A stretch of DNA of 48,538 nt from Clostridia bacterium. GTDB taxonomy: Bacteria > Bacillota > Clostridia > Christensenellales > Borkfalkiaceae. Both the position numbers and the translations under genes were made by a program. Under the pieces are notes generated by a model that saw only the letters and a list, made by a program, of their open reading frames with translations, was not told the origin of the DNA and ran no database searches. Below, piece after piece: positions 18,692 through 25,775 of the stretch (position 1 is the stretch's first letter; every line of letters begins with the position of its first letter). The stretch lies in the NCBI GenBank assembly GCA_017471785.1, contig JAFURP010000053.1, positions 1-48,538 on the forward strand, in the 5' to 3' direction.

Positions 18692-20341
18692 CACCTGCTC
18701 TTTAATGAGCGCGTTGATCTTCTCCCTAAACGCCTTATGCGCAACCGCGTCGCGCGGATATACCGTGTAGCCGTCTAACCCCCATTCGTCCAATAATTTT
18801 ACTACCCTTTCGCGACCGATATAGCTTTCCAAAAGCTTGAGCGCTCGGTAATCTTGGAAGCCCTCGTTGGTCGCCTCGGCGCGAACGGACTTGTAAACGC
18901 CCGTATCGGACGGGTATACCAAGAAGCCGTCGCCGCTGGGGAAAGCGCCGTAGCAATCGGTGCTGCTATACGGGTTTACTCGTATCTTGGAAAGCACGGA
19001 ATTGTAGAAATTGAAACCCCAATGCAGGTAGCCTTGTACCGCCGTTTTATACATTTGGAAGCCGAGTACGCGCACCCGCTGCGAGGGGAAATTGAGGAAG
19101 CGGTTGGAATAATATTCGTCCGTCGGACCGCAACAGTTATAAACGAATAGATTTTCCAAGTTATGTACGGCAAATTTTTCGTACGCCTTCAAGCCGGTCA
19201 CGGGAATATCCACGAGCCCCTGCTCGTAAAATTCGTAATGGCTGAGCGCGTCCATAATCGGCATATCCCCGATATATTTTTTCACCATCTCGCGGCACTT
19301 TGCATAGTTGGGTATCATAACCTCGCTCGGCTCGTCGCTGAGATGGAAATAGCACCGCTCGCGAATACCCATTTCGTCGACGACCTTGCCCAACGCGTAG
19401 AAAAACGCGTTCAAAAACGCTTGATAGCGCGCGTCCGTCGCGTCCGTATCCCAACCGAAAACGCGCTTTTCCTCGCCGTCCACCTCCGCCACGATCTTCG
19501 GGCAAAATTTGCCGCCCCATTGCGTAAACAAATGGGAGAACTCGACGTATTCGATACCGTTTGCCAACGCAAACGCCAGAAATTTTTTCAGCTCGGTAAA
19601 GTCAAACTCGTACTCCTCGCCCTTTTGGATCACCTTAACGAGCTGCGCCGTCATACGCTCCGCGCCGATCGCCGTATCGAGCGGCGGCGTAAACAAGGGG
19701 GTGAGCAGCATATTGAAGCCACATTCGGTATAGTCTTTGAGATAGTTGGCGAATACGGCGTAAAATTCTTCGGAAAAGAGCCGTACGCCGTGCGTTTGGG
19801 CAATGCAATCGTAATGCATCCAATTGGTCAATTTCAAATCGGTCTTGGGCAGCTTCGCGCCGATCACTTCAACGGTATACCGTAGCTTTGCCATCGATTC
19901 GCCCTCCAAAGAGAACAATTCGAGCTCCGTTTCGTACACGCCCGCCTTGACCGTTTCGGGCAGACTTACGCTCACCCAAAGCGCGCGCCATTGTCCGTAG
20001 GGCATAGGGATCCCTACCTCGCGAACGGGCACGAGGGGATCGGGAAGCAGCCCCACCTCGTTCATCACGTAATAATCGTCCGCGGGATTATTGACGACGG
20101 AGGAGGGCGCGAGCTCCTCGATGCGTACCGTCATATACTCGGCTAAGCCGCCGCGCATAACGAGCCTGCTGCCGTGCTTACCGCGCGGCGTTACGCTGCA
20201 ATAATAGGCAATTTGAAAATTATACCGCTCGTTCAAGAGCATAGAGCCGTAGCTTTCCTCCAGCTTGGGCTCGACCATAGGCAACACCTTTTCCAAGGAG
20301 CTGACGATCTTACATTTTATAAGTTCCTTCCATTCCGACAT
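18689..20341 (-). CDS. DUF4091 protein, GH123-like glycoside hydrolase
   Basis: A 550-residue protein without a signal peptide. Residues about 1-165 look like a beta-sandwich; the rest is a TIM-barrel DUF4091 domain, as in GH123 N-acetyl-beta-galactosaminidases. The adjacent acid pair in CYFHLSDEPS matches the Asp-Glu catalytic pair of GH123. Other barrel motifs are NWMHYDC, GFNMLLTPLF, VEFSHLFTQWGG and GYLHWGFNFYN. It would act in the cytoplasm on imported sugars. I start at ATG 20341 (MSEWKELI, GAGG upstream), not at the in-frame TTG at 20353. It is monocistronic with its own promoter; no transporter lies beside it, so the substrate is open. Confidence 0.82.
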   Translation of the reverse strand: MSEWKELIKCKIVSSLEKVLPMVEPKLEESYGSMLLNERYNFQIAYYCSVTPRGKHGSRLVMRGGLAEYMTVRIEELAPSSVVNNPADDYYVMNEVGLLPDPLVPVREVGIPMPYGQWRALWVSVSLPETVKAGVYETELELFSLEGESMAKLRYTVEVIGAKLPKTDLKLTNWMHYDCIAQTHGVRLFSEEFYAVFANYLKDYTECGFNMLLTPLFTPPLDTAIGAERMTAQLVKVIQKGEEYEFDFTELKKFLAFALANGIEYVEFSHLFTQWGGKFCPKIVAEVDGEEKRVFGWDTDATDARYQAFLNAFFYALGKVVDEMGIRERCYFHLSDEPSEVMIPNYAKCREMVKKYIGDMPIMDALSHYEFYEQGLVDIPVTGLKAYEKFAVHNLENLFVYNCCGPTDEYYSNRFLNFPSQRVRVLGFQMYKTAVQGYLHWGFNFYNSVLSKIRVNPYSSTDCYGAFPSGDGFLVYPSDTGVYKSVRAEATNEGFQDYRALKLLESYIGRERVVKLLDEWGLDGYTVYPRDAVAHKAFREKINALIKEQV

Positions 20342-20370
20342 TATATACCTCAAAAGTAAAGCTTTCTATT

Positions 20371-20399
20371 ATTTTAACACACTAGCTTTTTACTGTCAA
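20371..20399 (-). promoter_or_regulatory. Promoter of the DUF4091 gene
   Basis: Minus strand TTGACA (20394-20399), 17-base spacer, TAAAAT (20371-20376). Confidence 0.75.
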
Positions 20400-20450
20400 C
20401 GAAACGAAAACCAAAATAAGGAAAAAGCAAAAAAATCCATACATTGGACA

Positions 20451-20481
20451 AAAACCGACGGTTTTTCATCGTCGGTTTTTT
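20451..20481 (-). terminator. Terminator of the beta-helix lipoprotein gene
   Basis: AAAACCGACG and CGTCGGTTTT with a 9-base loop; T-rich on both strands. Confidence 0.82.
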
Positions 20482-20508
20482 CGATTTTTTACATATATGG
20501 AAAACTGC

Positions 20509-21369
20509 TTATAAAACCGTATTGTTTTTCAAAAGGAAGTCGAACGTGGTCGTGTCGGTATCCGATTCGTATACGCCGTTTGCCCCCTCCAAAGAACCGC
20601 CTTGATCCCAAGGCTGACAGCGGTAGAACTCGCAATTTTTAAGCTCGATCAGCGTAGGCGCAACGCGGATATTGCCGATGGCAACGCCCACCTTTTCCGT
20701 AAGCTCTTGGAAGGTGCAGCCGTCCGCGATCACCTCCACTACGTCCTCGCTCGTGCTCGCCTCGTGTATCTTCAAGCCACGATAACCCGTAAAGTTGCAA
20801 TTCGTAAAGTACGCGCTTCCGCCCGTTACCCAAACGGAATAACAACGGGAGATGGAGGAAACGAATTCGCAATCGACGAAAATTGCTTCCGCGTTCTTTT
20901 TTAAGGAGATCGAATCCTCGAAAACGCAGTTTTCAAAGCGAAGCTCGCCGTCGAACGCGAGATAGTTCGGCTCGTTGGCGCCCTTGGGCGTATCGTCCTG
21001 AAATACCACGTTTTTGAAGGTAAGCTTGCCGCTCGCGGCTTTGATGGGAGCCGTGCCCGACCCCGTCGCTTTGACCGTCGCGATCGTCGCGCCGCCGTCT
21101 ACGACGATCTCCGTCGCGCCCGTAGCGCCGAGCGTGGTAAGCGAAGCGCTCGACACGGTCAGCTCGTTCACGCCGCTGATCGTAAGGGTGTACGTACCCG
21201 TCGCGGACGCAAGCCGTTCGTTGAGCGTTTCGTCCTCCCCGTTGGCGGGAGCGGACGAGGCAGGCGGCTCGGTCGGCGGCGTTTCCGCTTCCTCCGCGCA
21301 AGCGGAAAGGTTGAACAGGATCGCGCACAAAGCGAGCGTCAAAAGCAACGATATTAAAAATTTTTTCAT
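20509..21369 (-). CDS. Lipoprotein with predicted right-handed beta-helix
   Basis: A 286-residue exported protein: MKKFLISLLLTLALCAILF signal, lipobox LSAC (Cys24), then a Pro/Ser/Ala-rich linker (about 25-50). The rest has repeating rungs such as LTFKNVVFQDD, LRFENCVFEDS, AIFVDCEFVSS, AYFTNCNFTGY, VIADGCTFQEL and LIELKNCEFYRC, the pattern of parallel beta-helix (pectate-lyase-like) folds. No catalytic motif is evident. It could bind glycans or line the cell surface. The last residues (FDFLLKNNTVL) end near a strong terminator. No relation to its neighbours is evident. Confidence 0.72.
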   Translation of the reverse strand: MKKFLISLLLTLALCAILFNLSACAEEAETPPTEPPASSAPANGEDETLNERLASATGTYTLTISGVNELTVSSASLTTLGATGATEIVVDGGATIATVKATGSGTAPIKAASGKLTFKNVVFQDDTPKGANEPNYLAFDGELRFENCVFEDSISLKKNAEAIFVDCEFVSSISRCYSVWVTGGSAYFTNCNFTGYRGLKIHEASTSEDVVEVIADGCTFQELTEKVGVAIGNIRVAPTLIELKNCEFYRCQPWDQGGSLEGANGVYESDTDTTTFDFLLKNNTVL

Positions 21370-21431
21370 ATTTTTACCTCTTGGCTTTGATTATAACATA
21401 AATCGAAAAATTTTTCAACGGTTGCGCGTAA

Positions 21432-21467
21432 AAAAATCCGACGAGCTTTGCAACCCGTCGGATTTTT
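21432..21467 (-). terminator. Terminator of the small lipoprotein gene
   Basis: AAAAATCCGACG and CGTCGGATTTTT with a 12-base loop, 18 bp past the stop at 21485. Confidence 0.85.
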
Positions 21468-21484
21468 CCAAGATTTTTCAATTT

Positions 21485-21841
21485 TTAGTCTTTTTCAAGC
21501 ACCGCTTTTACGACCAAGAAGTCAACGATCATCTCTCCGTCGATAATGGTCACGTTATATTTTACGCCCTTTACTTCAAGTTGATATTTGTTGTCCTCTT
21601 CCAGCTCCGTCCAAGTGCCGTCGCCCTCCAGCGTGATATAATCGCCGATAGCGATGGAAACGTACACCTCGTCCTTGCTCTTAAGCTCGATATACGAAGC
21701 GGAATCCTCTACGGTCTTGGTGAAGCCCGCCACCTCATACGACTCTAAGCGATAAACGCCTTTCGCGCCGCAACCGACAAAGCCCAACAGCATAGTGAGC
21801 ACAGCCAATACGGACACCAAAAATACTTTCAATCTTTTCAT
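21485..21841 (-). CDS. Small lipoprotein of unknown function
   Basis: A 118-residue exported lipoprotein: MKRLKVFLVSVLAVLTMLLGFVGC signal and lipobox (Cys24), then about 94 residues of predicted beta-rich sequence (GVYRLESYEVAGF, YVSIAIGDYITLEGDGTWTEL, YQLEVKGVKYNVTIIDGEMIVDF). The short GDGTWTEL block with alternating strands resembles lipocalin-like DUF families, but I do not recognise one. GGAGG precedes ATG 21841, which fixes the start 24 codons after the first possible one. It is a single gene with consensus promoter and terminator. Confidence 0.75.
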   Translation of the reverse strand: MKRLKVFLVSVLAVLTMLLGFVGCGAKGVYRLESYEVAGFTKTVEDSASYIELKSKDEVYVSIAIGDYITLEGDGTWTELEEDNKYQLEVKGVKYNVTIIDGEMIVDFLVVKAVLEKD

Positions 21842-21871
21842 AACGACCTCCAAAAAAATTTTAGTACGGTT

Positions 21872-21900
21872 ATTATACCACATTTTTCCTTGGCTGTCAA
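21872..21900 (-). promoter_or_regulatory. Promoter of the small lipoprotein gene
   Basis: Minus strand TTGACA (21895-21900), 17-base spacer, TATAAT (21872-21877): both boxes perfect. Confidence 0.85.
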
Positions 21901-22043
21901 GACTTTGCCCCAAACTTTTTGCGCCCCCTCCGCGGTTTCAATGGACGAAATGCGGCAAAAGCCTTGAAAAATTTTATCACTTATCACAAAAAATGTTATA
22001 TTTTGCACAAAAAATTTTTTATAAAAAATTTCTCACCGTTTTC

Positions 22044-22072
22044 TTTACTTTTCCTATCACGCGTGATACAAT
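22044..22072 (+). promoter_or_regulatory. Orphan promoter with a palindromic operator in its spacer
   Basis: TTTACT (22044-22049), 17-base spacer, TACAAT (22067-22072). The perfect 14-bp palindrome TATCACGCGTGATA (22055-22068) fills the spacer and reaches the -10 box. An A/T-rich tract lies upstream. No open reading frame follows before the hairpin at 22141. Confidence 0.6.
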
Positions 22073-22078
22073 ATATTC

Positions 22079-22183
22079 GTAAATCGGTTGCGGATAACCG
22101 AATTTGAAAAAGCTCATCATTTTCCCCCTTATCATATAGGTAGCCGCCTTGGAGTCGTAAGATCCCAAGGCGGCTATCGTTTA
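22079..22183 (+). ncRNA. Candidate small RNA of about 105 nt
   Basis: Defined by the promoter at 22044-22072 and a strong hairpin TAGCCGCCTTGG / CCAAGGCGGCTA (22141-22152, 22165-22176) followed by TCGTTTA. It contains a short stem CGGTT-GCGGAT-AACCG. There is no ATG between the predicted start and the hairpin. The T-tract is weak, so the end is uncertain. The 21914-22235 interval holds nothing else I can identify. Confidence 0.4.
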
Positions 22184-22235
22184 TACCGTTAATTGAAAAC
22201 TTCGTTTTCGTGAATAGCAACGCTATGCGTTGCGG

Positions 22236-22474
22236 CTATTCGTTTAACGCCTCTGCAAGCAATCGCATAGCCGTCTTAAACCCATATATGAAAACTGCCT
22301 TTATTTCTTCCCTTTGTCGGCTTGCTCGTAAATCTACGTACTTCAAAAACGCTTCCTTTTCCTCCGACAAAAGCTTCTCGTATAAAAAATTATAAAAACC
22401 CCACTCCATATCTTCATTTTCTTCGTTCGGTATCCCTAAAGGAAAATCTTCCGTTTTTTCACCTCAAAAAACAT
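22236..22474 (-). pseudogene. DUF6809-like small protein gene, frameshifted near its start
   Basis: Minus-strand reading gives MFFEVKK from ATG 22474, then a frame change at a run of six A (22454-22459). The following frame reads TEDFPLGIPNEENEDMEW, continues LYEKLLSEEKEAFLKYVDL, and ends FIYGFKTAMRLLAEALNE with a TAG at 22236. One more A in the run would restore a continuous protein of about 79 residues. The C-terminal pattern (acidic helix, then F-x-Y-G-F-K and L-L-x-E-A-L) fits the DUF6809 family of Clostridia and resembles the gene at 40873. If the shift is real and not bypassed, only a 57-residue product from ATG 22409 is possible, without a clear ribosome site. It is divergent from the XRE gene. 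Confidence 0.55.
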
Positions 22475-22485
22475 TTCTATATATA

Positions 22486-22542
22486 ATTATAGTAAGTTTT
22501 TAGCGTACTGTCAAGTATTGACTTACTTATTTTCGGTATAAT
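22486..22542. promoter_or_regulatory. Divergent promoter/operator between XRE and DUF6809-like genes
   Basis: Leftward: TTGACA (22509-22514), 17-base spacer, TATAAT (22486-22491), perfect. Rightward: TATAAT (22537-22542) six bases before the XRE ATG. Between them are GTCAAGTATTGAC (22510-22522) and the inverted pair AGTAAGT (22491-22497) / ACTTACT (22521-22527), suggesting operators for the XRE protein. Confidence 0.6.
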
Positions 22543-22548
22543 TTTATT

Positions 22549-22755
22549 ATGAAGTTTACCGAACGATTTAACGAACTATTGAAAATAAGCGGAAAGAAGC
22601 AGGTGGAGCTTGCCAAAGCCGTCAACGTTTCCAAGCAATGCGTAAGCGATTATAAATCGGGAAAGAGCTTCCCGTCGTTGGAAACGCTTTGTTTGATCTG
22701 CGATTACTTGGAAGTGACCTCCGATTACCTGCTCGGGCTATCGGACGAATATTAA
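22549..22755 (+). CDS. XRE-family transcriptional regulator
   Basis: A 68-residue protein that is almost only a Cro/C1-type helix-turn-helix: KQVELAKAVNVSKQCVSDYKSG forms helices 2 and 3, followed by SFPSLETLCLICDYLEVTSDYLLGLSDEY, the usual C-terminal helices. It should dimerise and repress its own divergent promoter region. It has no ribosome site, and the -10 box TATAAT ends only 6 bases before ATG, so the mRNA is probably leaderless. It resembles the three XRE proteins at 46.6-47.7 kb in size and fold but not in the C-terminal sequence. Confidence 0.88.
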   Translation: MKFTERFNELLKISGKKQVELAKAVNVSKQCVSDYKSGKSFPSLETLCLICDYLEVTSDYLLGLSDEY

Positions 22756-22792
22756 AAGCCGTTGTAGCGAGCAGCTACAACGGCTTTTCTTT
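22754..22792. terminator. Bidirectional terminator between XRE and fba
   Basis: AAAAGCCGTTGTAGC, 5-base loop, GCTACAACGGCTTTT: a 15-bp perfect stem with T runs on both strands, serving convergent genes. Confidence 0.9.
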
Positions 22793-22802
22793 TGTTTTTC
22801 CG

Positions 22803-23738
22803 TTAAATTTTGCCTGCCGAGCCAAGCACGTTTACGATCTTGTGCTTAACCATTTCCTTCATCAATACGCGCGCGTCGCCGAGGTATTGACGAGGGTCGA
22901 AGTGACCGGGGAAATCGTTGAAGTGCTTACGGATCGCCGCCGTGAACGCAACGCGAAGGTCGGAGTCGATATTGATCTTGCAAACCGCCATTTGCGCCGC
23001 TTTTCTAAGCTCGCTTTCGGGAATACCGATCGCGTTGGGCATCTCGCCGCCGTATTGATTTACGATAGCGACCTTGTCCTGCGGAACGGAGGAAGCGCCG
23101 TGCAATACGATGGGGAAGCCGGGAAGTCTTTTGCCGATCTCCTCCAAGATATCCAAACGGAGCTTGGGATCCTGCCCGGGCTTAAATTTATACGCGCCGT
23201 GGCTCGTACCGATCGCGATCGCAAGCGAGTCGATACCCGTTCTCGCCGTAAATTCTTCCACTTCGTCGGGGGAGGTGAACTGCGCGTCCGCCGCGTCTAC
23301 GTTTACGTCGTCCTCGATACCCGCGAGCTTACCGAGCTCCGCTTCCACCACTACGCCGTGGTCGTGCGCGTACTCCACGACTTTTTTCGTGATCGCGATA
23401 TTTTCTTCCCAAGGATGAGAGGAAGCGTCGATCATAACGGAAGTGAAACCGCCGTCGATGGAAGCCTTGCAGATCTCGAAATCCGCACCGTGATCGAGGT
23501 GCATAGCAAGGGGAATGTCCGTCGTTTCAACGGCTGCTTCCACGAGCTTCTTCAAATATACGGGATTCGCATACTTTCTCGCGCCTGCGGAAACCTGCAA
23601 AATAACGGGGGACTTTTCCTCGTTCGCCGCTTCCACGATCGCTTGGATCATTTCCATATTGTTTACGTTGAAAGCGCCGATCGCGTATTTTCCCGCATAG
23701 GCTTTTTTGAACATTTCGGTAGTAGTTACCAAAGGCAT
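22803..23738 (-). CDS. fba: Class II fructose-bisphosphate aldolase
   Basis: A 311-residue zinc aldolase splitting fructose 1,6-bisphosphate into DHAP and glyceraldehyde 3-phosphate in glycolysis. Visible hallmarks are GAFNVNNMEM, MHLDHGADF (catalytic Asp82, zinc His83), EAELGKLAGIED, GTSHGAYKF with a second zinc His, VLHGASSVP with the third, and KINIDSDLR at the phosphate site. Length is typical of the FbaA/GatY type common in Clostridia. GGAGG precedes the start. It has its own promoter and terminator, consistent with a highly expressed single gene. Confidence 0.95.
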   Translation of the reverse strand: MPLVTTTEMFKKAYAGKYAIGAFNVNNMEMIQAIVEAANEEKSPVILQVSAGARKYANPVYLKKLVEAAVETTDIPLAMHLDHGADFEICKASIDGGFTSVMIDASSHPWEENIAITKKVVEYAHDHGVVVEAELGKLAGIEDDVNVDAADAQFTSPDEVEEFTARTGIDSLAIAIGTSHGAYKFKPGQDPKLRLDILEEIGKRLPGFPIVLHGASSVPQDKVAIVNQYGGEMPNAIGIPESELRKAAQMAVCKINIDSDLRVAFTAAIRKHFNDFPGHFDPRQYLGDARVLMKEMVKHKIVNVLGSAGKI

Positions 23739-23776
23739 AAATAAATTCCTCCAAAAAACTTTATTCGTACGGATAC

Positions 23777-23805
23777 ATTATAGCTTATTTTCCGACAAAA
23801 AGCAA
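23777..23805 (-). promoter_or_regulatory. Promoter of fba
   Basis: Minus strand TTGCTT (23800-23805), 17-base spacer, TATAAT (23777-23782). Confidence 0.75.
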
Positions 23806-23840
23806 TCGAAAGCGACTGCTTTTTGAAAATTTTTCCGCGC

Positions 23841-24698
23841 TTATTCTTCCCCGTCCCCGTCCTCTTGTACGGGCTGTGCGGCGCAACGCTTGAACTTCAG
23901 CTCCGCGGCAGGATAATCCTTGAATATCCAACCGCCGTTTTTATCGTCTATCTTCACGCGCACTTCCATTTTGAGCATATTGAGAGAAGCCACGATCGCC
24001 TTACCCTCGGGCGTGCCCACCTCCGAGCCAACCTTGGGCAGCTGCTTCGCCGCGTCCACGTAGTGGTCCATTTCATACCCCAAGCAACACATCAACCGTC
24101 CGCAAAGTCCGCTGATCTTTCCGGGGTTGAGGGAAAGCCCCTGCGCCTTCGCCATCTTCACGCTCACCTTCTTGAACTCGGGCATATTCCCCGCGCAACA
24201 GCACACTCTGCCGCAGGGCGCGATACCGCCGAGATATTTCGTTTCGTCGCGCGTACCCACTTGGCGAAGCTCGATACGCGAATGGAGCGCGCCTGCAAGA
24301 TCCTTGACCAGCTCCCTGAAATCCACGCGCGTCGCCGAGGTGAAGAAGAACACGATCTTACTGCCGTCGAACGCGTATTCGCAATCGACGAGCTTCATTT
24401 CCAAGCCGTGCTTGCGGATCTTTTCCTTGCATATTTGCATAGCCTGCGGCTTCTTTTCCTCGCAGGCGCGGTAGAAATCGGTGTCCTTTTGCGTAGCGAT
24501 ACGCAAAATAGGCTTCAAGGGCGCCACGACCTCCTTGTCCTCTACCTCTCGTTCGGGATACGCCACCCACGCGTACTCCGTACCCTTAGAGGTTTCCACG
24601 ATAACGGGCATGTTCCGCGTGTAAACGTCGCCCTCCTTGGGCGCGAAATAATACAGCTTACCGCCGTTTTTGAATTTTACTCCTACAACTTTTATCAT
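23841..24698 (-). CDS. ricT: PSP1/RicT (YaaT) family protein
   Basis: A 285-residue PSP1-domain protein equivalent to B. subtilis RicT, part of the RicAFT iron-sulfur complex that promotes RNase Y-dependent mRNA maturation and affects sporulation and competence. The Cys clusters CGRVCCCAG and CGRLMCC match the family's conserved cysteines; FFFTSATRVDFRELVKDLA and RIELRQVGTRDE are also conserved. GGAAGAAG precedes the ATG. It follows holB by 28 bp, the same order as holB-yaaT in Bacillus. The acidic C-terminal tail (QEDGDGEE) is variable. Confidence 0.92.
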   Translation of the reverse strand: MIKVVGVKFKNGGKLYYFAPKEGDVYTRNMPVIVETSKGTEYAWVAYPEREVEDKEVVAPLKPILRIATQKDTDFYRACEEKKPQAMQICKEKIRKHGLEMKLVDCEYAFDGSKIVFFFTSATRVDFRELVKDLAGALHSRIELRQVGTRDETKYLGGIAPCGRVCCCAGNMPEFKKVSVKMAKAQGLSLNPGKISGLCGRLMCCLGYEMDHYVDAAKQLPKVGSEVGTPEGKAIVASLNMLKMEVRVKIDDKNGGWIFKDYPAAELKFKRCAAQPVQEDGDGEE

Positions 24699-24726
24699 AT
24701 CTTCTTCCTTATTGTTTTTTGTATAT

Positions 24727-25698
24727 TTATGCGTCTATTTCGTATATTTTTGCGATCAACGTTTCCAAGCATTGCGGAAACACGGCGTTAAAAAACGACT
24801 CCCGCTCCGCTTGCGCGATAAGCGTTTGCGCCTCGATCAGCGCGCGCGCCGTATATCTTTCCGCCACGCTTTTGATCCGCGCCTCCTCCGCCCGCAAAAA
24901 CGTGCGGTCGGCTTTCGCCGCGGACGTCTTGTAAACGAGCGCGTCGCGAAAAACGAGCCGAAGCAGGGACAAAAGCTCCTTTTTGCGCTTGGTTTCCCCC
25001 ACGCGCTTGACGAGCGCGGGCAGGCTAGCGCTCCCGCCGAGACAAAGGGAAAACGCGTCGTCGATCAGCGTCTTGTACGCGCCGCCGAAGAGCATATCCC
25101 GCGCCGAGCCCAAGCAGCCGCCCGAAGCCGCCGCGCAAAGGGCGTAGTCCGTTTGCGAAAAATCCGCGCCGTACTCGCGCGCAAGGCAAGCGGCGATCTC
25201 CAAATTATCGAAAGGAGGGATCTCCAGCTTTTGCACACGGGATAACACGGTGGGCAAAACGGGATAGGAAACGCACGCGCCGAGTAGGAAAAATACCCCT
25301 TTGGGCGGTTCCTCCAACAATTTCAGCAGCTTATTTTGCGCCGCGACGGTCGCCTCGTCGAAGCCGCAAACGACGAACAGCTTTTTCTCTCCCTCGACGG
25401 GACGGAGCATACATTCCTCCGCGATCCGCTCCGCGTCCTCTACGACGAGCTTCTTGTCCTTTTCGGGAAAGAAGTGGCAGTCGGCAAAGCTCTCGCTATC
25501 GATCAGATCGGCAATACGCGCCGCGCTCTCGCCTCGGCGCTCCTCGCAGCCGAAAAAGGGCTTGGCAAACGTCTTTAACGCCGCGCGAAGATTGCGGGCG
25601 TCGTCTAAAAGCACTAAATAGGCGTGTCCAAACCGATCGTTTTTGCCGTCCGCTGCCAAGAGCTTATAGGCGCGCGTGTTTTTGAGTAGCGTTTGCAT
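24727..25698 (-). CDS. holB: DNA polymerase III subunit delta'
   Basis: A 323-residue clamp-loader subunit. Residues FGHAYLVLL replace the strict Walker A, as in other non-hydrolysing delta' subunits. LVVEDAERIAEECMLRPVEGEKKLFVVCGFDEAT, KLLKLLEEPPKGVFFLL and LPTVLSRVQKLE (sensor/SRC-like) are the conserved core. The C-terminal collar domain is helical and weakly conserved. I start at MQTLLKN (25698), with CGAGGT upstream, rather than 27 codons earlier, because the upstream part overlaps the promoter. It is first in an operon with ricT. Confidence 0.88.
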   Translation of the reverse strand: MQTLLKNTRAYKLLAADGKNDRFGHAYLVLLDDARNLRAALKTFAKPFFGCEERRGESAARIADLIDSESFADCHFFPEKDKKLVVEDAERIAEECMLRPVEGEKKLFVVCGFDEATVAAQNKLLKLLEEPPKGVFFLLGACVSYPVLPTVLSRVQKLEIPPFDNLEIAACLAREYGADFSQTDYALCAAASGGCLGSARDMLFGGAYKTLIDDAFSLCLGGSASLPALVKRVGETKRKKELLSLLRLVFRDALVYKTSAAKADRTFLRAEEARIKSVAERYTARALIEAQTLIAQAERESFFNAVFPQCLETLIAKIYEIDA

Positions 25699-25717
25699 AA
25701 ATACCTCGTCGATCTCT

Positions 25718-25746
25718 ATTATAGCACAATCGGTAAAAATAATCAA
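25718..25746 (-). promoter_or_regulatory. Promoter of holB-ricT
   Basis: Minus strand TTGATT (25741-25746), 17-base spacer, TATAAT (25718-25723). It abuts the rng terminator. Confidence 0.75.
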
Positions 25747-25767
25747 GCGACGGCAAGCGCCGTCGCT
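25746..25767 (-). terminator. Terminator of rng
   Basis: AGCGACGGC, 4-base loop, GCCGTCGCT, then TTGATTATTTTT on the minus strand, 9 bp after rng. The imperfect T-tract may allow read-through into holB. Confidence 0.65.
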
Positions 25768-25775
25768 AAAAAAGT

